Assembly: GCF_029892095.1 (NCBI RefSeq)
Contig: NZ_JARZAE010000004.1
Location: 6,634,001-6,698,000 of the forward strand
Source: Kitasatospora sp. MAP12-44
GTDB taxonomy: Bacteria > Actinomycetota > Actinomycetes > Streptomycetales > Streptomycetaceae
Reading direction: 5' to 3'
DNA: 64,000 nucleotides
Part shown: piece by piece, positions 44,603 to 52,765 of the stretch
How positions within the stretch are numbered: position 1 is the stretch's first letter
Layout: every line of letters starts with the position of its first letter
The notes under the pieces: model-generated
Database searches by the model: none
What the model was told of the DNA's origin: nothing
The model's input: only the letters and a program-made list of their open reading frames with translations
Position numbers and translations under genes: made by a program

Positions 44603-46306
44603 GTGCGGATTCTGCTCGTCGCGAGCGCGTTCAACAGTCTGACCCAGCGGGTCTTCGTCGAACTGCGGGACCGGGGACACCTGGTGGGTGTCCAACTGGC
44701 CCTGGGGGATGACGAGTTGCGCGCGGCCGTGGCCGAGTTCGGGCCGGAGTTGATCGTGGCGCCGATGCTGCGGAGCGCGCTGCCGGCCGACCTGTGGTCC
44801 GCGTACACCTGTCTGATCGTGCACCCCGGGCCGGTCGGCGACCGCGGGCCGTCCTCGCTGGACTGGGCGCTGCACGAGGGAGCGGCGCAGTGGGGCGTCA
44901 CCGTGCTGCAGGCCGACGGCGTGATGGACGGCGGCGATGTCTGGGCGACCGTGGCCTGTGCGGTGCCGCCGGAAGTCGGCAAGAGCGACTTCTACCGCAA
45001 CGAGGTCTCCGATGCCGCGGTGGAGGCGGTGCTGCTGGCGGTGCGGCGCTTCGGCTCGGGCGGCTACCGGCCCGAGCGGCAGGCCGAGTTGGCCGCCGTC
45101 GGGCGCACCCGTCCGTACTTCGCGCAGAGCCTGCGGCGGATCGACTGGCAGCGGGACGGGACGGCGGCGGTGCTGCGCGCCCTGCGGGCAGCCGACTCGC
45201 AGCCCGGGGTGCTCGACGAGCTGTGCGGGGCGCAGTGGTTCCTGCACGGCGGCCACCCCGAGGAGCGGCTGCGCGGGCGCCCGGGCGAGCTGCTGGCGAC
45301 CGGGGCCGGCGCCGTCTGCCGGGCCACCGCGGACGGCGCGGTGTGGATCCCCGAGCTGCGCGCCCGCAGGCTCCCCGGCGGACCGCTCGGGGTGAAGCTC
45401 CCCGCCGTCCAGGCGCTGGGGAGCAGGCTGCCGCAGCTGCCCGAGGCCGACGGGTGGCGCGATATCGAGTACCAGGAGGACGGCCCGGTCGGGGTGCTGC
45501 GGTTCTCCTTCCCCGGCGGCGCGATGAGCACCGGGCAGTGCCGGCGCCTGCTCGCCGCCTACCGGGTCGCCTGCGCCCGCCCGACCACCGTGCTGGTGCT
45601 CGGCGGCGGGCGGGACTTCTTCAACAACGGCATCCAGCTCAATGTCATCGAGGCCGCCGCCGACCCGGCCGAGGAGTCCTGGGCCAACATCCAGGCGATG
45701 GACGACCTGGTCGAGGCGGTCCTGACCACCACCGACCGGCTGGTCGTCGCGGCGCTGGGCGGCAACGCCGCCGCGGGCGGGGTGATGCTGGCGCTGGCCG
45801 CCGACGAGGTGTGGTGCCGCTCGGGCGTCGTGCTCAACCCGCACTACCGGCTGATGGGGCTGTACGGCTCCGAGTACTGGACCTACACCCTGCCGCGCCG
45901 GGTGGGCGCCTCCCTGGCCCGGCGGCTGACCGAGGAGGCGCTACCGGTGAGCGCGGCCACTGCCTGCTCGCTGGGCCTGGTGGACCGGATCGTGGAGTGC
46001 GGGCCCGGACGCTTCGCAGCGGACGTCCGGGCCCTGGCGGCGCGTACGGCGGCGCTGGGGACCGTGCAGGAGCGGATCGCCCGGAAGAAGGCGCGCCTGG
46101 AGGAGGACGGCGCCGCCAAGCCGCTCGCCGCCTACCGGGCGGAGGAACTCGCCCGGATGCACCGGATCTTCTTCGACCCGAGCCAGCCGTACCACGCGCT
46201 GCGCCGCGCCTTCGTCCGCAAGGAGCGCCCGGCCGGCAACCCCGAGCAGCTCAGCTCACCGCCGCCCAGAAGGCCGCAGGGGGAGTCGCGTTGGTCAGCA
46301 GGTTGA
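44603..46306 (+). CDS. hoxX: HoxX-like hydrogenase maturation protein
   Basis: 567 residues: an N-terminal formyltransferase-like domain (RILLVASAFNSLTQRVF; IVHPGPVGDRGPSSLDWAL; about 1-260) fused to an enoyl-CoA-hydratase-like domain (FNNGIQLNVIEAAADPAEESW; AALGGNAAAGGVMLALAADEVW; about 280-550). This is the HoxX plan, which makes CO for the [NiFe]-hydrogenase active site under aerobic conditions. No hydrogenase gene is in the window. GTG start after GGGAGG. The end reads 56 bases into the convergent gene, giving an odd PPPRRPQGESRWSAG tail. Confidence 0.88.
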   Translation: MRILLVASAFNSLTQRVFVELRDRGHLVGVQLALGDDELRAAVAEFGPELIVAPMLRSALPADLWSAYTCLIVHPGPVGDRGPSSLDWALHEGAAQWGVTVLQADGVMDGGDVWATVACAVPPEVGKSDFYRNEVSDAAVEAVLLAVRRFGSGGYRPERQAELAAVGRTRPYFAQSLRRIDWQRDGTAAVLRALRAADSQPGVLDELCGAQWFLHGGHPEERLRGRPGELLATGAGAVCRATADGAVWIPELRARRLPGGPLGVKLPAVQALGSRLPQLPEADGWRDIEYQEDGPVGVLRFSFPGGAMSTGQCRRLLAAYRVACARPTTVLVLGGGRDFFNNGIQLNVIEAAADPAEESWANIQAMDDLVEAVLTTTDRLVVAALGGNAAAGGVMLALAADEVWCRSGVVLNPHYRLMGLYGSEYWTYTLPRRVGASLARRLTEEALPVSAATACSLGLVDRIVECGPGRFAADVRALAARTAALGTVQERIARKKARLEEDGAAKPLAAYRAEELARMHRIFFDPSQPYHALRRAFVRKERPAGNPEQLSSPPPRRPQGESRWSAG

Positions 46307-47816
46307 TCGACGCCGGGGCCGTGGTGTTTCCCGTGGTGTTCTGGAAGAACCGGTATCCCGCGACCGGAAGGTTGAGATTGCCGACCGCGCCGCTGCCGGC
46401 ATTGCGGCCCAGCGACACGGTGCCCGTGTAGCCGCCGGCCATGACGCACGCGTAGAGGTATCCGGGGGTCACCACCTGGGGAGTGATCGGGACCGACTGC
46501 ATGCCCACCGACTTGAGCACGTTGTCGGCGCTTCCCGCGGCCAGCTGGACGACCGTGTTGGAGCCGGGGCTGAGGTGGTAGAGACCGAAGAAGTTGGTGC
46601 CGGGCGTCGTCACGGTCGCGGCCGCGGCGACGTCGAACCAGACGGCCGAAATCGTCGTGACGTACCGCACCGGCAGTTTGACGAAGTACGCGGTACCGGA
46701 CACCAGGTCCGAGCTGGCGGAAATGGCCGCGGGGTCGTAGGCCCAGGAGATCAGGCCGTGGTCCTCCGCCTGCCAGGTGTTGCCGATCATCGCCTTGGTG
46801 TGGGCGTATATGTCGCCGCCGTGCGAGGTCCTGGCGTTCAGGATGATCGGACTGATGGCGCCGTTGTCGACGATGTTGGGCGTGAACTGGGTGTCGTTCT
46901 CGATCGTGCCGCCGATGACGGTGGGCGACAGCACCCCGGCCGCGAACCGCAGGTTGGCGACGGCGTTGTCCTCGAGATACGCGTCGGTGATGGTGGTGGC
47001 GACGCCGGTGAGTCCCACGTCGATGCCGACCCCGCCGGCTTCCTGGCAGTTCGGCGACTGGAGCGAGCAGGATTTCGCATTGATGTAGTAACCGGTGTTG
47101 CTGGGGTCACCGGCCGGCAGGAACACCCGCCCGCCGACCACGTGGTTGTTGTTCGAGCCGTTGCTGATCCGGATCCCGATCGCATTGGTCCCGGCCGCGT
47201 TGACCTGGCACCAGTTCACCCAGTTGTAGTAGGCGCTGCCCCCGTTGATATCGATGCCGATGTTCGGCGCAGCGGTCGTGCCGGCGATCAGCAGCCGGGT
47301 GAAGTCCGAGTTGATGAAATAGCTCGCATCGATGGCCGTGCCCGCCGCCGAGGCATTCGTCTGAATGATGCCGATATCGCGGATGCAGAAACTCCGCCGT
47401 GTCGTGTCACCCATTCCGAAAAGGGTCGGATTGACCGTCCCGTCGAAATGGATGGCCGATGCGTGGCCGGCGCCCTGGAGGGCGACGCCGTCCACCGCGG
47501 TCAGCTTGGCCTGGTTGCACACATAGGTGCCGACCTGCAGGTAGACCACGCCCCCGGTCGCCGACAGCGAGTTCAGCGCCTGCTGGATCGCGCTGGTGCT
47601 GTCGGTCGCCCCGCTGGGGTCCGCGCCGAACTGGGTGACCGCATTGACCCAGTCGGTGATGCCCTGGCCGGCGCCGGCAGCCGCGGCCGGCGTGTCCGGC
47701 ATCGCCATCGTGAGCGCGGCGATTCCGGCGGCACCGGCAAAGGTGCGACCCAGAATCGACCGCCTGCTCGTGCTGATTCCGGATTGACCTGATTTGTCGA
47801 TCGAGTCGCTGGTCAC
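46251..47816 (-). CDS. Tat-secreted pectate-lyase-like (right-handed beta-helix) protein
   Basis: 521 residues from the GTG at 47816 (GGAGAAG upstream; a TTG ten codons earlier is unlikely). A twin-arginine signal STSRRSILGRTFAGAAG precedes AAAAG. The first domain (about 55-330) starts VTQFGADPSGATDSTSAIQQALN, the usual opening of pectate-lyase superfamily beta-helices, with repeating strands (IRISNGSNNNHVVGGRV). The last 170 residues are a separate beta-rich domain. No catalytic residues can be named. Likely acts on polysaccharide outside the cell. The end overlaps hoxX convergently. Confidence 0.82.
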   Translation of the reverse strand: MTSDSIDKSGQSGISTSRRSILGRTFAGAAGIAALTMAMPDTPAAAAGAGQGITDWVNAVTQFGADPSGATDSTSAIQQALNSLSATGGVVYLQVGTYVCNQAKLTAVDGVALQGAGHASAIHFDGTVNPTLFGMGDTTRRSFCIRDIGIIQTNASAAGTAIDASYFINSDFTRLLIAGTTAAPNIGIDINGGSAYYNWVNWCQVNAAGTNAIGIRISNGSNNNHVVGGRVFLPAGDPSNTGYYINAKSCSLQSPNCQEAGGVGIDVGLTGVATTITDAYLEDNAVANLRFAAGVLSPTVIGGTIENDTQFTPNIVDNGAISPIILNARTSHGGDIYAHTKAMIGNTWQAEDHGLISWAYDPAAISASSDLVSGTAYFVKLPVRYVTTISAVWFDVAAAATVTTPGTNFFGLYHLSPGSNTVVQLAAGSADNVLKSVGMQSVPITPQVVTPGYLYACVMAGGYTGTVSLGRNAGSGAVGNLNLPVAGYRFFQNTTGNTTAPASINLLTNATPPAAFWAAVS

Positions 47817-47940
47817 AGCTTCTCCATTCTGTAGGGATCTGAACAACCATCAGTAAGAGGCCGGACGGACCCTACCAAAGAGTCCGCCGGTATCAATTTC
47901 TTTTTCCCGGTAAGGTGACTGGTGAGGTCGGGAGGCTGCC

Positions 47941-48189
47941 ATGACCACGATCGAGCGCTACGCCGTCACGCTGCCGGGCACCCCGGGGACACACGCACCG
48001 CCCCGGGTGGTCACCGTGACGCTGACCGAGCGGGTGGGCATGGACGGGCGCCCGGTCTACGCGGACGACGCGGGCGAGTTCCTGGTGCAGATCAGCGCCG
48101 ACGGCATCGCCGAGCCGCTGACCACCGAGCAGGGCGCCGCGACCGCCGCCAAGTGCCTGCACGCAGTCCCGCTGCCGGCGCAGCGCTGA
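47941..48189 (+). CDS. Small DUF6296-like protein
   Basis: 82 residues: MTTIERYAVTLPGTPGTHAPP, then PVYADDAGEFLVQISADG. The opening YAVTLPG and VYADD resemble what I recall of DUF6296, small proteins frequent in Kitasatospora and some Streptomyces. No function known. GGGAGG about 5 bases before the ATG. It converges on the AI-2E permease gene. Confidence 0.65.
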   Translation: MTTIERYAVTLPGTPGTHAPPRVVTVTLTERVGMDGRPVYADDAGEFLVQISADGIAEPLTTEQGAATAAKCLHAVPLPAQR

Positions 48190-48211
48190 CCCCTGCGGGC
48201 ACTCACTCAGC

Positions 48212-49357
48212 TCATTCCACGGCCGGGCCGTGCAGCTCGCAGATCACCGCCCAGGCCACCGAGACGATCGGGACGGCGACGACCGCGCCGATCACGCCGG
48301 ACAGGATGCCGCCGGCGGCCACCGAGAGCGCCACCACGACGGGGTGGATCCGCACCGCCCAGCTCATCACCAGCGGGTGCAGCAGATGCCCCTCGATCTG
48401 GCCGATCACCACGATCAGCGCCAGCACGATCAGCGCGGTGACCGGCCCCTTCGCCGCCAGCGCCACCACGGCCGCGACCGCCAGGGCGACCGGCGAGCCG
48501 ATCAGCGGGATCAGGGTGGCGAAGAACTCCAGCACGGTCAGCGGCAGCGCCAGCGGCACCCCGAGGACCACCAGCGCGATCCCGACCAGGGTCGCATTGG
48601 TGGCAGAGATGATCATGATGCCCCGGGTGTAGCCGGCGAAGGTCCGCCAGGCGGCCTGCCCGGCCCGCGCGGTGGCGGCCCGCGAGCCCGCCGGGAGCCG
48701 GAGCTGCGCCCAGCGCCACATGGCGTCGCCCGAGTGGATGAAGAAGACCGCGCAGAACAGCGCCAGCGCCCCGCCGGTGGCGATCTGCACCACGTGTCCG
48801 GCCTCGTTCACCGCCGTGCTGACCAGCGCCGCGCGGTGCGTGGCGACGAAGGAGCTGAGCTTGGCCTGGAGCCCGGCAAGGGCGCCCGGGTGCAGATGGA
48901 ACGGCGAGCCCTCCAGCCACTTCTCGATCCGGTCGATCCCGCCGCTGAAGTCGTGGGCCAGCTTGTTCCACTCGCCGGCCACCGTCTCGCCGACCAGCGC
49001 GAGCAGCCCGGCGAGCAGCAGCAGCGAGCCCAGCACGGCCACCACGACGGCCGGCACCCGCGGCAGCACCCGGTGCAGCAGGTCGGCCACCGGCCGCAGG
49101 ATGGCGGTGATCACCAGGGCGACGAAGACCGCGGCCGCGGGCAGCACCAGGCGGCTGACCACCAGCAGCACCGCGTAGAGCGCGCCGCCGATCACCAGCA
49201 GCCGCCAGGCGTAGCCGGCCGCCCGCTGCACCCCGGGCCCGACCCGCCCCGGCGGCTCGACCGGCGGTCGCCGGGCCAGGGCGGCCCGGCGAGCGGCGTT
49301 CCTGCTGCCCGGCGATCCACTGGGCGATCCGCTCGGCCCTCTGCTCGGCGCTGGCAT
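48212..49357 (-). CDS. AI-2E family (UPF0118) membrane permease
   Basis: 381 residues from the ATG at 49357 (AGGAGGTG upstream). About eight membrane helices; the paired helices near 95-135, the long amphipathic middle part, the segment GYTRGIMIISATNATLVGIALVVLGVPLAL and LIPLIGSPVALAVAAVVAL are characteristic. Family members export small molecules or sodium; the true substrate here is unknown. Confidence 0.9.
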   Translation of the reverse strand: MPAPSRGPSGSPSGSPGSRNAARRAALARRPPVEPPGRVGPGVQRAAGYAWRLLVIGGALYAVLLVVSRLVLPAAAVFVALVITAILRPVADLLHRVLPRVPAVVVAVLGSLLLLAGLLALVGETVAGEWNKLAHDFSGGIDRIEKWLEGSPFHLHPGALAGLQAKLSSFVATHRAALVSTAVNEAGHVVQIATGGALALFCAVFFIHSGDAMWRWAQLRLPAGSRAATARAGQAAWRTFAGYTRGIMIISATNATLVGIALVVLGVPLALPLTVLEFFATLIPLIGSPVALAVAAVVALAAKGPVTALIVLALIVVIGQIEGHLLHPLVMSWAVRIHPVVVALSVAAGGILSGVIGAVVAVPIVSVAWAVICELHGPAVE

Positions 49358-49547
49358 CCGGCACCTCCTGGTCGGCACGACTGGCGGCGGCTGTGTGAGC
49401 CCGACCGGCAAACCGTAGATCGCTGCGGCGCGCCGAGGTCCGCGCGCCACGAGCTACCCCCCGAATGGCTGGCTCGGGGCCGGAACGGCGCAACCGCCCG
49501 CCGCAGCCGGGATCCGGCTGCGACGGGCGGTGCGAGTGGTGCAGGTC

Positions 49548-51554
49548 CTACGGGCGGTGCAGGTGGTTCAGGACTCGCGGCCCGAGGCGTCGTCCACCAG
49601 GAAGGCCGTGGTGGGGGTGGCGCCGGTCTCGTTCGAGACGAGCTGCAGACCGATGGTCCGTACCGAAGCCGACCTGGTTGATGAACGGGGTCAGGTCGAC
49701 CGACTGGTACTGGTAGCCGGGGGTGGAGCCCGCGCTGCTCCAGGTCCTGACCGTGCCGAGCGGCTGGCCGGTGTACTGGTCGATGGCGATCAGCGACAGC
49801 GTGTCCGGCTTGGCCGAGGTGTTGGTGGTCTCGGTGTCCAGGTAGAAGGAGAAGTTGGCGGAGGTGTAACCGGGGTACGTGTTCAGGTAGTTGGTGATCG
49901 AGTCGGTGTTGCCGGCGTCCTGGCCGAGCCAGGCGTACCACTGGCCCGAGTGCGCCGCGTGCAGGCTGGACGGGGTGATCACGTTGTAGCCGGATGGGCT
50001 CCACGCGTCGGTCATCACGGTGTGGTCGACGTCGGCCGAACCGTTCTCGAAGCCGGGGTCGGTCAGCTGCTCGATGCCGCTGCAGCCGTGCTGGCCGCCG
50101 GCCGTCACGTCCTCCCAGAAGCCCGCGGTGGCGGTCTTGCCCTGGGCGTCCTTGGCGTTGACGGTGATCCGCTGGTAGCCGCCGGTGCCCGCCGAGCTAC
50201 CGCTGATGACGCCGGTGCTCGCGTTGATGCTCAGGCCGGCCGGCAGGCCGGTGGCGCTGTAGCTGACCGCCGACCCGGTGGCGTCCGCGGCGATCGCCGG
50301 GATCGAGAGCGGCGAGTTGGGGGCGTCGGTCCGGTCGCACATGGTGCTCAGGACGAGGGAGGGACCGGTGTAGATCGGGTCGGAGGCCATGCAGAGGTGG
50401 TCGGCGTTGGACCACAGGGTCTGCAGCGGGAACGAGCCGGTCGACAGGTTCTCGGTGAAGAGGCCGCCGTTGGAGCCCTGCGGGATCCAGGCGCACTTGT
50501 CGCCGAGTTCCTGGCCGGTGGCGTCGGTCCAACCGCCGGGGGTGTTCGGGTCGGTGACGGTCTCGGCGTACTCGTGGCCGCCGATGATGCCGTAGCCGTC
50601 CAGCCGGCCGCGCGGGGTGTTCTCACCGAACCAGTTGGTGCCGCAGCCCGCGACATCGGTCAGGTACGGCATGTTGGTGTACGCCAGCGAGCCGTAGGAG
50701 GAGCGCTGGAAGTCGTGCCAGGCGCAGTAGCCGAGCTCGCGCCACTTGTCGGGGTCGGTGCCCTGCGGCGAGTCGATGACGTACTGCACATTGCGGTTCT
50801 GCGCCGCGGTGGTGTTGCCGAAGTGCTGGGCGGCGGCCAGGGCCTCGGCGCCGAGCTGCGGCTCGTTCGCCGACTGCGGGGCCGGCGCGGCGTTGTCCAC
50901 CCAGACGCCGGCCAGCACGCTGCCGGGCGCGGGGTAGGGGATGTGGGCGGCGTTCGACGGGCACTGCATGCTGCCGCTGGCGATGCCCTCGCAGTACTGG
51001 GTCAGCACCGCGCTCCAGCCGTCGCCGGAGCTGCCGAGGCCCTTGAAGAAGTCCTGCTGGTACGGGACGGCCTGGTCGGCGTCGTGCGACAGCACGGTGT
51101 CGCCGGTGGAGTTGGTGGACGGCGTGCCCCACTGGGAGCCCCAGACCACCAGGTAGACCTTCGGCGCACCGATGACCACACCGGTCGAGTCCTGGCTGCC
51201 CTTGTACGTCAGCGGCAGGTCGTACTCGTTGGCGACGTTCCCGTCGCCGCCAGGGCCCGGGTCCGCACCATCGCTGAGCTGCGGCTTCACCGTTCCACCC
51301 GAGCCCTTGGCGGCGCCGGCCGGAGCGGGCCTGGCGGCGTTCAGCCGGCCCGCCACGCGCTTGGTCGTCGCGGCGGGAGCGGCCGGGATCTTCGGGGTGC
51401 CGGGCTTGGCCGCTATCGCGATGGCGGCGCCGATGTGCGGAGCGGCCGTGGCGGAGAGCGGGTTGACGAGCCCGGCGGCGGCCATGGCCACGACGAGGCT
51501 GGTGAACACTGCTCTTTTGCCGCGCCGGAACAGACCGGAGTTGAGTCTGGTCAC
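49548..51554 (-). CDS. Secreted HE-motif/He_PIG protein, 3' end frameshifted
   Basis: Paralogue of the protein at 35503. Signal peptide (about 1-38), a basic/Pro linker, the conserved domain (about 130-420: [41 protein letters not shown] with His327, ELGDKCAWIPQG), one He_PIG domain and a jelly-roll end (LTDPGFENGSADV). After VDLTPFINQVGFGT the frame changes: the other frame reads TIGLQLVSNETGATPTTAF and ends at 49568, which fits the family, whereas the open frame runs on to 49548 with Arg/His-rich nonsense. The break is at about 49657-49663 (one extra base). Sequencing error or real mutation. Confidence 0.75.
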   Translation of the reverse strand: MTRLNSGLFRRGKRAVFTSLVVAMAAAGLVNPLSATAAPHIGAAIAIAAKPGTPKIPAAPAATTKRVAGRLNAARPAPAGAAKGSGGTVKPQLSDGADPGPGGDGNVANEYDLPLTYKGSQDSTGVVIGAPKVYLVVWGSQWGTPSTNSTGDTVLSHDADQAVPYQQDFFKGLGSSGDGWSAVLTQYCEGIASGSMQCPSNAAHIPYPAPGSVLAGVWVDNAAPAPQSANEPQLGAEALAAAQHFGNTTAAQNRNVQYVIDSPQGTDPDKWRELGYCAWHDFQRSSYGSLAYTNMPYLTDVAGCGTNWFGENTPRGRLDGYGIIGGHEYAETVTDPNTPGGWTDATGQELGDKCAWIPQGSNGGLFTENLSTGSFPLQTLWSNADHLCMASDPIYTGPSLVLSTMCDRTDAPNSPLSIPAIAADATGSAVSYSATGLPAGLSINASTGVISGSSAGTGGYQRITVNAKDAQGKTATAGFWEDVTAGGQHGCSGIEQLTDPGFENGSADVDHTVMTDAWSPSGYNVITPSSLHAAHSGQWYAWLGQDAGNTDSITNYLNTYPGYTSANFSFYLDTETTNTSAKPDTLSLIAIDQYTGQPLGTVRTWSSAGSTPGYQYQSVDLTPFINQVGFGTDHRSAARLERDRRHPHHGLPGGRRLGPRVLNHLHRP

Positions 51555-51686
51555 GTTGACACAGTCCCTTTCAGGTGGGGGAACACGGGAGAGTGCGGTG
51601 ACGGGCGTTCACAGTGGGAGGCGTTGCGCGGATGCAGGGGGGGATCGAGAACGCGACCGAATCCGGCGCATTGTGACGCTCTATCA

Positions 51687-51705
51687 GTGCAATACTATAT
51701 TGCAC
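51687..51705. promoter_or_regulatory. 19-base palindrome in the divergent LysR/secreted-protein promoter
   Basis: GTGCAATACTATATTGCAC: perfect 8-base arms GTGCAATA and TATTGCAC around CTA, in an AT-rich stretch of a very GC-rich genome. It is 92 bases before the LysR start at 51797. LysR proteins bind such interrupted dyads to control divergent neighbours. Confidence 0.55.
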
Positions 51706-51796
51706 ATGTCGCACTGCGCACAAGAGTCAACACGTTCGCGCACGACTGAACACGGCTAACCTGATGCCAGGTGGGATGGTGACGGAGGCGGGGACC

Positions 51797-52765
51797 GTGG
51801 AGCTCGAGCTGGATCCGAAGCGGCTGCTGGTGCTGCATGCCGTCACCCGGGCCGGCGGGATCGCGGCGGCCGCGCGGGGGCTGGCGGTGACGCCCTCGGC
51901 CGTCTCGCAGGCGCTGGCCCGGCTGGAGCAGCAGGCGGGGGTCGCACTCCTCGACCGCGCCGGCGGTCGCCTGGAGCTGACCGAGGCCGGGCGGGCGCTG
52001 GCCGCTCGGGGGGCCCGGATAGCCGATGAACTCGCCTCGGCCGCACGGGACCTGGCCGAGCACGGGCAGCTCGGCGGACGGGTCACCCTGGGCGTCACGC
52101 TCGGTGTGCTGACCACCGTGGGCACCGCCGTCGTCCCGCTGCTGGCGGCCGGATACCCGGGCCTGACGGTGGAGTTGCGCGAGGCCGAGCACCCGGCGAG
52201 CCTTCAGGAGCTGCGCCGCGGCCTGCTGGACGTGGTGGTGCTGACCGCTGACCGCGAGCACGCTCCGCCGGTCCCGGACGGCGCGCAGTGCCGGGTGGCG
52301 ATGGAGGACGAGTACCGGCTGGTGGTGCCGGAGAGCTGGTCGCCGACCCCGGTGTCGGTCGCGGACCTGGCCGGACGGCCGTGGATCAGCGCCCCGCCGG
52401 ACTCCGCGCGCGGCCACGCCTTCGCCCGGTTCGCCCGGGAGCACGGCCTACGGCCCGCACGCGAGCATCTGGCGGTCACCGCCGCCGCCGTGCGCGCCAT
52501 GCTGGCGGCCCAGTTGGGAGCGGTGATCGTGCCGGCCAGCTCGGCCGCGCAGCAGGAGCGCCGCACGGTGACCGGGATCCCGGTCACCGGCACGTTCGAA
52601 ACCCGTGTGCTGTACCGGAGTTCGGCCGGTGAGCCGTCGCCGGCGGTGGGCGCGGTGCTGCTCGCACTGCGGCAGGCGGTGCTCGACTCCGCCGAGCGGC
52701 TCGCCGCCCGCGGCGTGCTGGAGCGCGAGCCGATCGTCAAGCAGTCCCTCTGGGGACGTCCTTAG
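51797..52765 (+). CDS. LysR-family transcriptional regulator
   Basis: 322 residues from the GTG at 51797 (GGAGG 8 bases upstream); an in-frame ATG at 51764 lies 2 bases from a TAACCT -10-like hexamer and is less likely. Helix-turn-helix LHAVTRAGGIAAAARGLAVTPSAVSQALARLEQQ at about 13-47, then the two-lobed ligand domain (about 90-300). Divergent from the secreted-protein gene, its probable target. The 3' end overlaps the convergent peptidase gene by 4 bases. Confidence 0.9.
   Translation: MELELDPKRLLVLHAVTRAGGIAAAARGLAVTPSAVSQALARLEQQAGVALLDRAGGRLELTEAGRALAARGARIADELASAARDLAEHGQLGGRVTLGVTLGVLTTVGTAVVPLLAAGYPGLTVELREAEHPASLQELRRGLLDVVVLTADREHAPPVPDGAQCRVAMEDEYRLVVPESWSPTPVSVADLAGRPWISAPPDSARGHAFARFAREHGLRPAREHLAVTAAAVRAMLAAQLGAVIVPASSAAQQERRTVTGIPVTGTFETRVLYRSSAGEPSPAVGAVLLALRQAVLDSAERLAARGVLEREPIVKQSLWGRP

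Noticed and set aside
46251-46306. Possible frameshift at the end of hoxX because it overlaps the convergent gene
   Set aside because: The family core is complete before the overlap, so a lost original stop with a short extension is enough to explain it.
49530-51749. 739-codon plus-strand frame opposite the second secreted paralogue
   Set aside because: Mirror image of the real gene's codons, no ribosome site, no domain.
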